A stretch of DNA of 64,000 nucleotides from CAWCJL01 sp963795775 (GCA_963795775.1 CAWCJL010000008.1:310001-374000); one strand, 5' to 3'; positions 26,678 through 36,474 are shown, counted from the stretch's first letter. Made by a program: numbers and translations. The notes: generated by a model not told the origin, from the letters alone.

Positions 26678-27517
26678 CTATAGCAGCACGTTATCAATCA
26701 GCCGCGTTGTCCCCACAAGGGCTGCCACCGCCACAAGCGTGCCCGGTGCGGCCGCGGCCACTGGCTCCAGCGTCGCCGGGTCCACCGCGACAAAATAATC
26801 CAGCCGCACCGCCGGTTCCTCCGCGAGCACCGCCCGGCCCGGGGCCAGCAGCCGTTCCGGCGCGCGCTCGCCGTGCGCGAACGCGGACCGCACTGCTTCG
26901 AGCGCACGCGGCAGAACCAGCGCCTGGCTTCGCTCCGTAGCAGACAGGTATTGGTTGCGCGAAGAAAGCGCAAGCCCATCCGGCTCCCGAACCGTCGGGC
27001 ACACCACCAGTTCCAGCCCGAAGTCCAGATCGCGTACCATGGCGCGCAGCACCGCCACCTGCGCGGCATCTTTCTGGCCGAAGAACGCCCGGTCCGGCGT
27101 CACAATGTGAAAGAGCTTCGCCACGACCGTGGCCACGCCGCGAAAGTGGCCCGGGCGCGAAGCCCCATCCAGCCGGTCGCCAATGCCCGCCACGTCTATT
27201 ACCGTGCTCGCACCCGGCCGGTACATTTCTTCTCGTGCAGGCGCAAACAGCAGGTCCACGCCGGCCGCCTCGAGCAAACTGCAGTCCTGTTCAAACGTAC
27301 GCGGATAGCGGGAGAAGTCCTCCCTGGGCCCAAACTGCAGCGGGTTCACGAAGATGGACACCACCACGGCATCGCAGCTCTCCCGCGCCGCCCGCACCAA
27401 CGCCATGTGGCCGGCATGGAGCGCTCCCATGGTAGGCACCAGCCCGAGGGTCTTAGCGCCCGCACGCAGCCCACGTACGGCACTCCGCGTACCGGCAATC
27501 GTGGTTTCAATCTGCAT
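26678..27517 (-). CDS. panC: pantothenate synthetase
   Basis: This enzyme ligates pantoate and beta-alanine with ATP to pantothenate, the precursor of coenzyme A. The 279 residues include the nucleotide-binding VPTMGALHAGH near residue 28, VNPLQFGPREDFSRYPR, FFGQKDAAQ and the second ATP motif LALSSRNQYLS. The gene follows panB with 8 bases between them, so the two form a panBC operon. panD is not in the window. Confidence 0.96.
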   Translation of the reverse strand: MQIETTIAGTRSAVRGLRAGAKTLGLVPTMGALHAGHMALVRAARESCDAVVVSIFVNPLQFGPREDFSRYPRTFEQDCSLLEAAGVDLLFAPAREEMYRPGASTVIDVAGIGDRLDGASRPGHFRGVATVVAKLFHIVTPDRAFFGQKDAAQVAVLRAMVRDLDFGLELVVCPTVREPDGLALSSRNQYLSATERSQALVLPRALEAVRSAFAHGERAPERLLAPGRAVLAEEPAVRLDYFVAVDPATLEPVAAAAPGTLVAVAALVGTTRLIDNVLL

Positions 27518-27525
27518 CGCGGTCG

Positions 27526-28422
27526 CTAAGCCTTGCGACGGGCACGCGCCGGGTCGGCCGGCAATGCCGCACGCGCCTCCGGGGGCAGATGATAGCTCTC
27601 TGCCTCGCAGGGGTAGAGCCGCTCCTCCACATCTCGGCGATACGCGGCGATGGCGGAACGAAAGACCTCTGCCGCGTCGCCGTACCGGCGTACAAACTTG
27701 GCCGGCGGCGCGAAGCTGAGGTTTACCATGTCATGCAGCACCAGGATCTGCCCGTCGCAGTCGGGCCCGGCACCGATCCCGATCGTCGGAATGGTTAGAT
27801 CGCTCGTGATCTCCGCCGCAAGCTCGCGCGGCATGCCTTCCAGCACCACCGCACAAGCGCCCGCCTGCTCCAGCGCGTGCGCGGCCCGGCGCAGTTTCCC
27901 GACCGCGGCGGCCGTCTTGCCCTGCACCTTATACCCGCCCATGCGGTGCACCGATTGAGGCGTCAGCCCCAGGTGCCCAATCACCGGGATCTCGGCTTCG
28001 GTGAGCCGTTCCACCAACTCGGGCCGCTCGCCCTCGATCTTCACCGCTTCCGCACCCGCTTCCTTCAGAAAACGCGTCGCGTTGGCCACGCCCTCGGCCA
28101 GGCTTGCGTGGTACGAGCCGTAGGGCATGTCGGCCACCAGCAGCGCCTGCCGGACGGCACGGCGCACTGCCCGGGTGTGGTGCAGCATCTCGTCCACGGT
28201 TACCGGTAGCGTGCTGTCCAGGCCCATCACCACCATGGCTAGCGAGTCGCCCACCAGCACCATGTCGATGCCGCCCTCGTCCACCAGGCGGGCTGTGGCG
28301 TAGTCATAGGCAGTCAGCGCCGTGATGGGCTGCGCCTGCTTTTTTTTGCTTAAGAGGGTTTCGACCGTGGTCTTGGGCGCGGCCGCCGTTGCGGGGGCAG
28401 TGCGGAACTGCGTGAGGCTCAT
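27526..28422 (-). CDS. panB: 3-methyl-2-oxobutanoate hydroxymethyltransferase
   Basis: This is ketopantoate hydroxymethyltransferase, adding a hydroxymethyl group from methylene-THF to alpha-ketoisovalerate as the first committed step of pantothenate synthesis. The 298-residue TIM barrel carries TAYDYATARLVDEGGIDM, VGDSLAMVVMGLDSTLPVT and IGIGAGPDCDGQILVLHDM. An N-terminal extension of about 20 residues is Ala/Thr-rich. The C-terminal tail (LPPEARAALPADPARARRKA) is also longer than usual and probably disordered. It is first in the panBC operon. Confidence 0.96.
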   Translation of the reverse strand: MSLTQFRTAPATAAAPKTTVETLLSKKKQAQPITALTAYDYATARLVDEGGIDMVLVGDSLAMVVMGLDSTLPVTVDEMLHHTRAVRRAVRQALLVADMPYGSYHASLAEGVANATRFLKEAGAEAVKIEGERPELVERLTEAEIPVIGHLGLTPQSVHRMGGYKVQGKTAAAVGKLRRAAHALEQAGACAVVLEGMPRELAAEITSDLTIPTIGIGAGPDCDGQILVLHDMVNLSFAPPAKFVRRYGDAAEVFRSAIAAYRRDVEERLYPCEAESYHLPPEARAALPADPARARRKA

Positions 28423-28563
28423 GGGGAGGTCTCCAGTGCGGCTCCCTGTCCAGGGATGCCACCCGTTTCCGCGCTGAGTATACGCCCGCGACCCACCCCG
28501 GGCAAAGATGCCGAGCTGCCGCCATCGTCCGCCGCAGAGCCGCCCGCTTGCTACACTGCGGGG

Positions 28564-29380
28564 ATGGCTCGCACCCTTGCACTCGCAGGCACCGCCGCCT
28601 CACTCGCGGTGGGCGGCTTCCATTACGCCGCGCTCTGGCCCAGTTCCCGCTTCTTCGGCACGGCGCTAATCGCGGGGAACGACGCCTCCGAAGTGGCTCT
28701 TACCTTTGACGACGGGCCCAATCCGGAATACACCGCGCCGTTGCTCGACCTGCTGGCTCATCATCAGACCCGCGCCACCTTTTTCCTGATCGCCCGCTAT
28801 GTGCGGCAGGAACCCTCGTGGGCACGCGCCATCGTACAAGCGGGGCATCTGGTCGGCAGTCACACTGTGACCCATCCCAAGCTCATGTACTGCTCCCGCC
28901 TCCGCATTCGCGAAGAGATCATGAACGCGAAAGCTGTCCTCGAAGACACGCTGGGGCTCCCGGTGCGCTACTTCCGTCCGCCCTTCGGCGCGCGCCGGCC
29001 GGAGGTCTTCCACGTTCTCCGCGAATGCGAGCAGATTCCGGTGCTCTGGAACGTGACCGGAGCGAGACTGGAACGCCGACTCCGCTGCCAGCATCGAAAA
29101 GCGGATCGCGAAAGGCATCGCGCAAAACCAGCGCCGTGGACGCGGCAGCAACGTCCTGCTGCATGATGGCGGCCACCAGCAGATGGGCGCTGACCGCAGC
29201 CGCACCATCACAGCGACATCGCATCTGCTGGACCGCGCCGCCGGGGACGGGCTCCGATTCGTAACCGTAGACGCGTGGGATCGCGCTGCCGCAAGCGTGT
29301 CCACAACCTCGGACGGCGGCCTGCGGATCAGCCATTCCAAAGCAGTGCACGTGCGTGTTCCCGCTGGCACCAAAGGTTGA
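28564..29380 (+). CDS. polysaccharide deacetylase (NodB/CE4), one frameshift
   Basis: From ATG 28564 the protein has an N-terminal membrane or signal segment and a complete set of NodB motifs: LTFDDGPN (motif 1), VGSHTVTHPKL (motif 2) and RPPFGARRP (motif 3). At about 29061-29068 an extra base shifts the frame, where VTGxDWN is expected. The next phase reads WNADSAASIEKR, then VLLHDGGHQQMGADRS (the late metal/substrate motif), and ends at 29380. The full product would be about 271 residues. It likely deacetylates peptidoglycan or another envelope glycan. The gene is divergent from panB and precedes the GH127 gene by about 50 bases. Confidence 0.78.
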
Positions 29381-29429
29381 AATCGCCGCGCGCGAAGCAT
29401 ACAACGGAGTTGCCCCTGGAGAGCCGTGT

Positions 29430-31235
29430 ATGCCCACCTGCTCCCGACGTACCTTTCTGAAGACCGCTTCTGCAACAGCCGCCATCGCGGCCACCAGCCC
29501 GCACATCGCGCGTGCGGCAAGCTCCCCGGCCCTGGCACGGCCACCCCGGCTCAGCACATTTCCCTATGCGGACGTGACCCTCACCCCGGGTATCGCACAG
29601 GCCCAGCTTGAGAACACCGATGCAGTGCTGATGGATCTCAGCCTGGACGACCTGCTCCGTCCCTTTCGCGTGCGCGAAGGCCAGCCTGCGCCGGGGCAAG
29701 ACCTCGGCGGCTGGTACGACACTTTCGGCTTCGCACCAGGGCACACCTACGGCCAGTGGATGTCCGCGCTGGCGCGCAGCTACGCGATCAGCGGCGATCC
29801 CCGCACCAAGGCCCGCGTCCACGCCATGGTCGCCGGATACGCTGGCACGCTCGATCCCGCGGGCCGCTTCTGGATGGACAACCGCTTCCCCGCCTACATC
29901 TACGACAAGCTCACCATTGGGCTGCTGGACGCATACTCACTCGCGGGCGACTCCATGGCGCTGGACACTCTTACGCGGCTGACGGCGAGCGTGCATCCGT
30001 ATCTCCCGTCCAAGGCGCTCACGCGGCCCGAGATGGCCGCACTGCCCCACAGCAACATCAGCTATTGCTGGGACGAAAGCTACACGTTGCCGGAGAACCA
30101 GTTTCTCGCCTGGCAACGCACCGGTGAACCCGCGTATCGCGCGGCCGGCGAGCGTTATCTGCTCAACGCAGAGTACTTCGATCCGCTGTCACGCGGAGAA
30201 AACGTGCTTCCCGACAAGCATGCCTACAGCCACGTGAACGCGCTCAGCTCCGCCGCGCAGGCCTACATGGTGCTGGGCGATGAGAAGTACCTCAAGGCCG
30301 CGCAGAATGGCTTTCAATTCGTGCTCGATCAAAGCTTCGCCACCGGTGGATGGGGCCCCGCAGAGCGCTTCCGCGTGCCCGGCAGCGGCGACCTGGGCAA
30401 TGAACTCGGCACGCTCCACGCAAGTTTCGAGACCCCTTGCGGCTCCTATGCGCACTTCAAAATCGCGCGCTACCTGATGCAGATCACCGGGGACCCACAC
30501 TACGGCGACAGCATGGAGCGCGTGCTCTACAACACCGTGCTCGGCGCCAAACCGCTGGAGCGCGACGGGCACTCCTTCTACTATTCCGATTACAGCTTTA
30601 CCGGCCATAAGACGTATCACCCCGACGCCTGGCCCTGCTGCTCCGGCACTCTTCCCCAGGTTGCAGCGGACTACCGCATCAGCAGTTATCTCCGGGACCG
30701 CGATGGTGTTTACGTGAACCTGTATCTTCCTTCGACTGCCCGCTGGCATCAGGGCAGTGCGCAGTGTTCTCTCCAGCAAAGCGGTAATTATCCCTTTAGC
30801 GGCGATATCCGCTTTGACGTCGCGACCTCGCGTCCGGCGGAGTTCGTCCTTCGCTTCCGCATCCCCGCGTGGGCGCAGAACGCCGCCTTACGCGTGAACG
30901 GCACTCCCGTTGCCGGCGTCACTCCCGGCTCCTTTGCCAGCGTGCAACGCACCTGGCAGCAGGGCGATCGCGTCGAACTCACGCTTCCCCTGGCCATGCG
31001 CCTGGAACCTGTAGACGCGCAACATCCCGGCACCGTGGCTCTCGTGCGCGGCCCGGTGGTTTTCTTTGCAATCACCGAAACCATGCCCAGGGTGAATAAG
31101 CAAGAATTACTGTCCGCGCAAGCCACAGGCCCGGACGGGAACGCGCTGCTCGTGCAGTCTGCAGGCGGGCCATTGCGCATGCTGCCCTTCCCCGCGATCC
31201 GCGATCAGCGCTACACCACCTACCTGGAGGTCTAG
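29430..31235 (+). CDS. GH127 beta-L-arabinofuranosidase family protein with Tat signal
   Basis: I start at ATG 29430 because GGAGAG lies 6 bases upstream and the sequence then opens with a twin-arginine signal (SRRTFLK, followed by an Ala-rich core). The mature part of about 570 residues matches GH127/DUF1680: an alpha/alpha barrel, then beta domains. The zinc/nucleophile region is recognisable as ETPCGSYAHFK and the WPCCSGTLPQ double cysteine that contributes ligands in this family. Substrates are beta-L-arabinofuranosides such as those on plant hydroxyproline-rich glycans. Export by Tat fits a metal-dependent, folded enzyme. Confidence 0.88.
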   Translation: MPTCSRRTFLKTASATAAIAATSPHIARAASSPALARPPRLSTFPYADVTLTPGIAQAQLENTDAVLMDLSLDDLLRPFRVREGQPAPGQDLGGWYDTFGFAPGHTYGQWMSALARSYAISGDPRTKARVHAMVAGYAGTLDPAGRFWMDNRFPAYIYDKLTIGLLDAYSLAGDSMALDTLTRLTASVHPYLPSKALTRPEMAALPHSNISYCWDESYTLPENQFLAWQRTGEPAYRAAGERYLLNAEYFDPLSRGENVLPDKHAYSHVNALSSAAQAYMVLGDEKYLKAAQNGFQFVLDQSFATGGWGPAERFRVPGSGDLGNELGTLHASFETPCGSYAHFKIARYLMQITGDPHYGDSMERVLYNTVLGAKPLERDGHSFYYSDYSFTGHKTYHPDAWPCCSGTLPQVAADYRISSYLRDRDGVYVNLYLPSTARWHQGSAQCSLQQSGNYPFSGDIRFDVATSRPAEFVLRFRIPAWAQNAALRVNGTPVAGVTPGSFASVQRTWQQGDRVELTLPLAMRLEPVDAQHPGTVALVRGPVVFFAITETMPRVNKQELLSAQATGPDGNALLVQSAGGPLRMLPFPAIRDQRYTTYLEV

Positions 31236-31323
31236 CAGCTTCTTCGCACCGACTGTTTTCCTCGCATCAACACGGATGCGTAAGTGGCGCAACGCCTGCC
31301 TATGCATGCCCGTCTCATCTGCC

Positions 31324-31647
31324 ATGGCGAACACGAAAAGCACCGGAAAGGCTTACACCAAGACCTCACGCTGTTGGCCCGGCTATGAGCCAGTCCCCGG
31401 AAAGGGCGAGCACCAGGAAGGCAGTTGCCGCAAGAAGCCCGCCAGCCGCAACGCGGGCCAGGAAGTCGATCGCGAAACCGCGCGGAAGAAGCAGGTCAGC
31501 CAGGGCGGCAAGCGCGCAGAGCAGGCCAGGTCCAAATCGCCTTCGGCCGCCGAGCGCGCCCAGGCTCGCGCGGAGAAGACGTCGTCCCACGGCCATACGC
31601 CCAAGACGACCCGCAGCAGCAACCGGCGGACCGCCAGCACGAAGTAG
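31324..31647 (+). CDS. small basic, probably disordered hypothetical protein
   Basis: From ATG 31324 the ORF gives about 107 residues. The N-terminal part contains a compact motif, CWPGYEPVPGKGEHQEGSC, followed by a long Lys/Arg/Ser/Ala-rich tail. The tail resembles DNA- or RNA-binding histone-like extensions. The motif recalls short conserved bacterial proteins of unknown role, but I cannot name the family. Long open frames on the opposite strand are composition artefacts. Confidence 0.5.
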   Translation: MANTKSTGKAYTKTSRCWPGYEPVPGKGEHQEGSCRKKPASRNAGQEVDRETARKKQVSQGGKRAEQARSKSPSAAERAQARAEKTSSHGHTPKTTRSSNRRTASTK

Positions 31648-31693
31648 CCCCGCGCCATCGCCGCTGGGCTTCCCTGCTGCATCCGAGTAGGGT

Positions 31694-32602
31694 ATGGACC
31701 GGATCGAGTATATGGGGTTTTCCAACTGCCTGCGTCTGCGCAATGCCGATGCAGACGTAGTGGTCAGTACGGACGTGGGCCCGCGTGTGCTTCGCTACGC
31801 TCTCACTGGCGGCGAGAACGCCTTTGGCGAATACCCTGACAGTTCCACAGAGACCAGCCTGGGCTCGTGGAAGCCCTACGCCGGCCAGCGGTTGTGGGCT
31901 GCCCCCGAACTCTTTCCGGGCACCTATGCTCCGGACAACGGCCCGGTCGCGCACCATGCGAACGGCGATCTCCGCGTTATTCTCGAGCAGCCGCAGGACG
32001 CAGCCGGCCTGGTCAAGACCATGAGCATCAGCCTCGCCGCACACGGCTCAGAGGTAAAAGCCACTTATTCGATTACGAATAAGAACTTCTGGCCGATCGT
32101 CATCGCACCCTGGAGCATCGCCGTCCTTCACGGCGGCGTCACGGTGATGCCTCGCGAGCCGTATCGCACGCACGACGAAAGCGTCGAGGTTGCCCAGCCT
32201 CTGTCGCTCTTTTACTTCACCAATCTCCAGGATCCCCGCCTCACGCTCGGACGCCGCTCCATCCTGCTTCGCGCCGATGATCCCAAGGCCGGCCCGCAGA
32301 AGATCGGTATCTGCAACAAGCGCGGCTGGTGCGCCCACCTGTGCGAGCGGTCGCTGCTGATCAAGCGCTTCGCCTACGATGCCGCAGCCAGCTATCCCGA
32401 CGATGGCTCGAATAACGAAGTCTACGCGGACGGGAAGTACATGGAGCTCGAATTGCTCGGACCGGTGCGTAAGCTCGCCCCTGGAGAAAGCACCATCTTG
32501 GAGGAAAGCTGGGAGCTCTTCCCCGGCCTCTCCGCCGATTTCACGTCAGAAGACGCGGTGCACACAACTCTCGCCCCGCATGTGCCTGAATTAAAAAGCT
32601 AG
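31694..32602 (+). CDS. mutarotase-like beta-sandwich protein (DUF4380-like)
   Basis: The 302-residue protein lacks a signal peptide. It begins MDRIEYMGFSNCLRLRNADADVVVSTDVGPRVL in pattern, with conserved GPRVLRY and AAPELFPGTYAPDNGP blocks. These fit the galactose-mutarotase-like fold of DUF4380 proteins. They often occur among carbohydrate-utilisation genes, consistent with the adjacent GH127 gene. No catalytic residues can be assigned. Confidence 0.75.
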   Translation: MDRIEYMGFSNCLRLRNADADVVVSTDVGPRVLRYALTGGENAFGEYPDSSTETSLGSWKPYAGQRLWAAPELFPGTYAPDNGPVAHHANGDLRVILEQPQDAAGLVKTMSISLAAHGSEVKATYSITNKNFWPIVIAPWSIAVLHGGVTVMPREPYRTHDESVEVAQPLSLFYFTNLQDPRLTLGRRSILLRADDPKAGPQKIGICNKRGWCAHLCERSLLIKRFAYDAAASYPDDGSNNEVYADGKYMELELLGPVRKLAPGESTILEESWELFPGLSADFTSEDAVHTTLAPHVPELKS

Positions 32603-32657
32603 CCTGCTGCGCTCACGCTGCGATCGTGAGCGCAGCCAGCTCACTCTCCAGTGTCGT

Positions 32658-32681
32658 CATTCTGAGCGCAGCGAACAATCT
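32658..32681. repeat. short dispersed repeat, CATTCTGAGCG family (copy 2)
   Basis: CATTCTGAGCGCAGCGAACAATCT lies in the 89-bp gap between two convergent genes. It corresponds to the copy at 26640-26663 in its first 14-16 bases. Confidence 0.45.
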
Positions 32682-32691
32682 ACGCAGGGCA

Positions 32692-33732
32692 CTAGCTCGC
32701 GACCAGCCCCGTCCAGTCCAGCACCACTTTTCCAGTCTGCCCGGAGCGCATCGCCTCAAATCCCTTTTCGAACTCATCGTAACCGTAACGGTGCGTTATT
32801 ACCGGCGAGATATCCAGACCCGAGCCGATCAGCACCGACATCTTGTACCACGTCTCGTACATCTCGCGGCCATAGATGCCCTTGATCGTCAGCATGTTGA
32901 AGATCACCTTGGACCAGTCCAGCGCAACGTCCTTGGCCGGAATGCCCAGCACCGCGATCTTGCCGCCATGAGCCATGTTCTCGATCATGTCACGAAACGC
33001 CGTGCCGTTGCCCGACATCTCCAGGCCCACGTCGAAGCCTTCGCTCATGCCAAGCTGTGTCTGCACTTCACGCAACGACATCTCGCGCGGATCGAGGGCC
33101 AGCGTCGCTCCCATCTTCCGCGCCAGCTCCAGCCGGTACGGGTTCAGGTCCGTAATCACCACGTGGCGCGCGCCTGCCCTCTTTACCACCGGAATGCACA
33201 TGATCCCGATGGGGCCGGCGCCCGTGATCAGCACGTCTTCGCCCAGCACAGGAAAAGTCAGCGCGGTATGCACGGCATTTCCGAAGGGATCGAAGATCGC
33301 GGCCACTTCCTGGTTCACGCCCGGATCGTGCCGCCAGATATTTGTCATCGGCAGCGCGATGTATTCCGCAAACGCGCCCGGCCGGTTCACGCCGACCCCC
33401 ATGGTGTGCGCGCACAGGTGGCGCCGGCCCGCCATGCAGTTGCGGCAGCGCCCGCAGGTCACGTGTCCTTCCCCGCTCACAATGTCGCCGGGATGAAAGT
33501 CGTTCACGTTCGCGCCCACTTCCACCACTTCGCCCACGAACTCATGCCCGATCACCATGGGTACCGGGATAGTGCGCTGCGCCCATTCATCCCAGTCGTA
33601 AATGTGCACGTCGGTGCCACAAATCCCCGTGTAGCGCACGCGGATCAGCACATCGTTGATGCCGATCTCCGGCACCGGCACATCCTCCAGCCATAGCCCG
33701 CGTTCACGCCGCGCCTTTACAAGAGCCTTCAT
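32692..33732 (-). CDS. tdh: L-threonine 3-dehydrogenase
   Basis: This medium-chain zinc alcohol dehydrogenase oxidises L-threonine to 2-amino-3-ketobutyrate with NAD. The 346 residues show the catalytic zinc site (GICGTDVHIYDWDEWA and GHEFVGEV), the structural-zinc four-cysteine lobe (CGRCRNCMAGRRHLC), and the Rossmann motif ITGAGPIGIMC. The DVHIYDWDEW signature separates Tdh from related sorbitol dehydrogenases. The partner gene kbl is not adjacent, so the operon is split or kbl lies elsewhere. Confidence 0.95.
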   Translation of the reverse strand: MKALVKARRERGLWLEDVPVPEIGINDVLIRVRYTGICGTDVHIYDWDEWAQRTIPVPMVIGHEFVGEVVEVGANVNDFHPGDIVSGEGHVTCGRCRNCMAGRRHLCAHTMGVGVNRPGAFAEYIALPMTNIWRHDPGVNQEVAAIFDPFGNAVHTALTFPVLGEDVLITGAGPIGIMCIPVVKRAGARHVVITDLNPYRLELARKMGATLALDPREMSLREVQTQLGMSEGFDVGLEMSGNGTAFRDMIENMAHGGKIAVLGIPAKDVALDWSKVIFNMLTIKGIYGREMYETWYKMSVLIGSGLDISPVITHRYGYDEFEKGFEAMRSGQTGKVVLDWTGLVAS

Positions 33733-33972
33733 GGTCTGTTTTCACTTCTCCCGAGAGTGCAACAGGTGAGTGTACTAGCTCCGTAGTCATCACCGCCCGC
33801 AGTTCACTGCGTGATGCGCCTGAAGACCATGCTTCGCACCGTCGTGCACAGGGCCTGTCGGAATTTGGCTTACCCCAGTTGCCATAGCGGCAAACATGGG
33901 ATTAGATTGGGGACCACTTCGCCGGCTCCCCCTCGGTTGCACTCGGCAAGAGCAATTCATGGAGGACTCTCT

Positions 33973-35758
33973 ATGAGTTTGGGCAATTTAAGCACTACCG
34001 CTGCGCTCGCTTTACTTTGCGCTGCGCCCCTCGCCACGCCAGGAGCTTTGGCCCTGCAGCGGGCTGCGTTAGCGCAACGCGCCGAGGCTTCGCAATCGGC
34101 AGCTTCGACGTCTATCTTCCGTTGCAAACCGGCCCGCACTGGATGCGTTCCTTGCCGAGCTTCAGAACCCGAGCTCGCCAAACTACCACAAATGGTTCAC
34201 GCCCCAGCAGTTCCATCAGCGTTTCGGTCCAAGCCTGCAGGCCGTCGCGCAATCCGTCACGAACTGGAAGCTTATGGTCTCGACGTCTCGGCAGCTTCGC
34301 CCGTTTTCTGCACGTAAGCGGCTCCGCTCGGGCCGTTGAGCAAGCCCTCGGTACGCAGCTTTTCATCGGGAAATTCCAGAATGGCGCCACCACCATCGCC
34401 GCCAAAGGCCCCATGTCCCTGCCCTCCGCCATGGCATCCTCCGGCGCGGTCGTCGTTGGGCTCTCGGATACGATCCGCATGCGCTCGCAGGCAGTAAAGG
34501 CGCTTAATCCTGCGAACCGCACCTCACCGATCGGCGGCTACTGGTTCACCGATCTAAAGCAGGCCTATAGCTTTCCCACCTTCAAGGCATATACAGGCAA
34601 GGGCGTCACAATCGGCGTTCTCATGGAGACCGGATACAACCCAGCGACATGAAGCTGTACTTTGGACACGAGAAGCTGCCGGTACCCAGTATTTCCGAGG
34701 TCCCCATCAATGGAGGGGCACCATTCGATCCGGGAGGGACATCCGTCGAAACTGAATTGGATATCCAGCAGACCGGGGGCATGGCGCCGAACGCACATGT
34801 CGTTCTGTTCAACGTGCCGACTCTTTCCGATTCCGATATCGCCAGCGCATTGGTCACAATTGATGAGCTCAACGCGACGGATGTGGTCAATATGTCATTC
34901 AGCGGGCCGGAGATCTTCTACACAGCCGGCGACAACGGGGGGCAGGACTTCTCCGGAATCCTCAGGGCAGAGGACGAGTTGTTCGCACAGGGTAATGCGC
35001 AGGGAATCACCTTCGTCGGTTCGTCTGGCGACCTCGGCGCTCGCCCGGCTCCGCCAGAGGCGTGCTTTGCTAAGGGTGCGACGAGCAAGTGCGGCAGCTT
35101 CCGCGTTTCGGCAGAATTTCCCGCGTCGAGCCCTCATGTGACGAGCGTGGGCGGCACCAATCTCGTAACCAAACATACCGCCGGCAGCCTCGATTCTACG
35201 TACGTGCGCGAGGCCGCTTTCGGCGACAAACTGGCTCAGGACATCTTCTATGGCACCCCGGCTACAAATGGTTTCTGGGGATCGGGGGGCGGAAACAGCT
35301 TCTTCTTCAAAAAGCCGGCGTTCCAGAACTTCTTCAATACCGGCTCTACGAACCGCACCGTCCCCGACGTCTCTCTGCAGATGGGGGGATGCCCCAATGG
35401 TGCTGTGACGCCGTGTGGAGCCGATCGTAGCTATACACTGGCATATTTTGCAGGCAGTTTAATTGGACTTGTCGGAACCAGCATTTCGGCTCCAGATTTC
35501 TCCGGACTCACCGCCCTTAGAATCCAGCGGGAAGGTAGGCGTCTCGGCAACGTAAACTACACGCTCTACGCCATGGCCGCGGCCGAAGCTCAAGGAGGGC
35601 CGGTCGTTTTCCACCGCAATATCCAGGGCTATAACGGACACTACTTCGCGGGCGGCGTTTACAACCGCGTGCTGGGAGTAGGCACCGTGTATGGCTACCG
35701 CTACCTGCAGGCCAATGTGCCGGTAGCTGGCGTTCCGCAAACTCCTAGCAACCCTTAG
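33973..35758 (+). pseudogene. S53 sedolisin (pro-kumamolisin-type) protease, prodomain broken by five frameshifts
   Basis: GGAGG at 33961 precedes ATG 33973 by 7 bases, and the first frame gives a signal peptide. The prodomain then reads piecewise in successive frames: IGSFDVYLPLQT (from 34095), ALDAFLAELQNPSSPNYHKW (from 34136), LEAYGLDVSAASP (from 34264), FLHVSGSARAVEQALGTQL (from 34302). After GYNPA near 34645 the frame shifts once more into MKLYFGHEKLP. Every break equals a loss of one base (one may be a loss of four). The catalytic domain downstream is intact: ETELDIQQ carries the Glu/Asp pair and VGTSISAP the Ser. Sedolisins are secreted acid proteases. The cluster of breaks could be decay or an error-rich patch. 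Confidence 0.8.
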
Positions 35759-35778
35759 CCGTTTAACGCGAAACACAA

Positions 35779-35808
35779 CGGGCGCCTTGCAATCAGCAAT
35801 GGCGCCCG
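35779..35808 (+). terminator. intrinsic terminator after the sedolisin gene
   Basis: An 8-bp perfect stem, CGGGCGCC (35779-35786) with GGCGCCCG (35801-35808), has a 14-base loop and is followed by CTTTAT. It lies between convergent genes and may serve both. Confidence 0.65.
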
Positions 35809-35846
35809 CTTTATCTCACGGCCGCTAGTGGTGAACTCAGGCCCGC

Positions 35847-36029
35847 TTAGTGGTGGATTAAGTACATCAGCCAACTGCCCGCGATCACCGAAATGACGAA
35901 CAGCACAAAGCAATACACGCCATAGCGGAACATGGCGCGCGGGTTAGACCGCTGGGTGATCCCGAAGACTACCGAAGCAAACAGCGCAAACAGCAGCACC
36001 GCCGTGAAGTGGGAAGGGGCAAAGCTCAC
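35847..36029 (-). CDS. small two-helix membrane protein
   Basis: The product is 60 residues, almost wholly hydrophobic, with helices at about residues 8-25 and 38-57. Its ATG overlaps the stop of the upstream gene by 4 bases (ATGA), arguing for a genuine coupled gene. No family recognised. Confidence 0.65.
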   Translation of the reverse strand: MSFAPSHFTAVLLFALFASVVFGITQRSNPRAMFRYGVYCFVLFVISVIAGSWLMYLIHH

Positions 36030-36442
36030 GGCTTCCTCCCGATGCGGATGTTATGCGCGTCGATGGCCGCGATAAAGTTCAGCAGCCCGGCCACCACGAT
36101 GAACTTGGTGCCGTAGTCGGCCGTCACCACCTGCACCGGCGCCGTGCCCAGGCCGAATGCCCGGCCGATCAGATACAGCACGCCCGAGCCGAGGTCGCCC
36201 ACAAAGCCCAGCATATCCAGCAGGTTGCCCGTGTTCGCGGGATACAGCTTGCCGCCCATCATCAGGCCGAGCGCAAACATCAGCGCGATGGACAGGCACA
36301 GCAGCAGGCCGCGTATGGGGCGGCGGGCGAGAAAATGGCCTGCGCCCGGGACCAGCCAGCCGGCAATCAACGCCGCGGAAACAGGGCTGCTCCTTTGGGC
36401 CTCAGCGGCCGCGCGGGCCTTTGTGTCTAGGGTGGTTGCCAT
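36026..36442 (-). CDS. membrane protein, DUF6677-like
   Basis: The 138-residue protein has a disordered N-terminus, a conserved AGWLVPGAGHFLARRPIRG turn and three to four membrane helices. The GAGHF-type motif is reminiscent of TM2/DUF6677 proteins common in Acidobacteriota. It heads a two-gene unit with the small protein at 35847. Function unknown. Confidence 0.78.
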   Translation of the reverse strand: MATTLDTKARAAAEAQRSSPVSAALIAGWLVPGAGHFLARRPIRGLLLCLSIALMFALGLMMGGKLYPANTGNLLDMLGFVGDLGSGVLYLIGRAFGLGTAPVQVVTADYGTKFIVVAGLLNFIAAIDAHNIRIGRKP

Positions 36443-36474
36443 GGGCTCTGTTCAAACTATATCGCAGCGAGTGC

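Noticed and set aside
33879..33893. TTGCC-ATAGC-GGCAA inverted repeat upstream of the sedolisin gene
   Set aside because: A five-base arm is easily found by chance in this composition, and no promoter elements line up with it.
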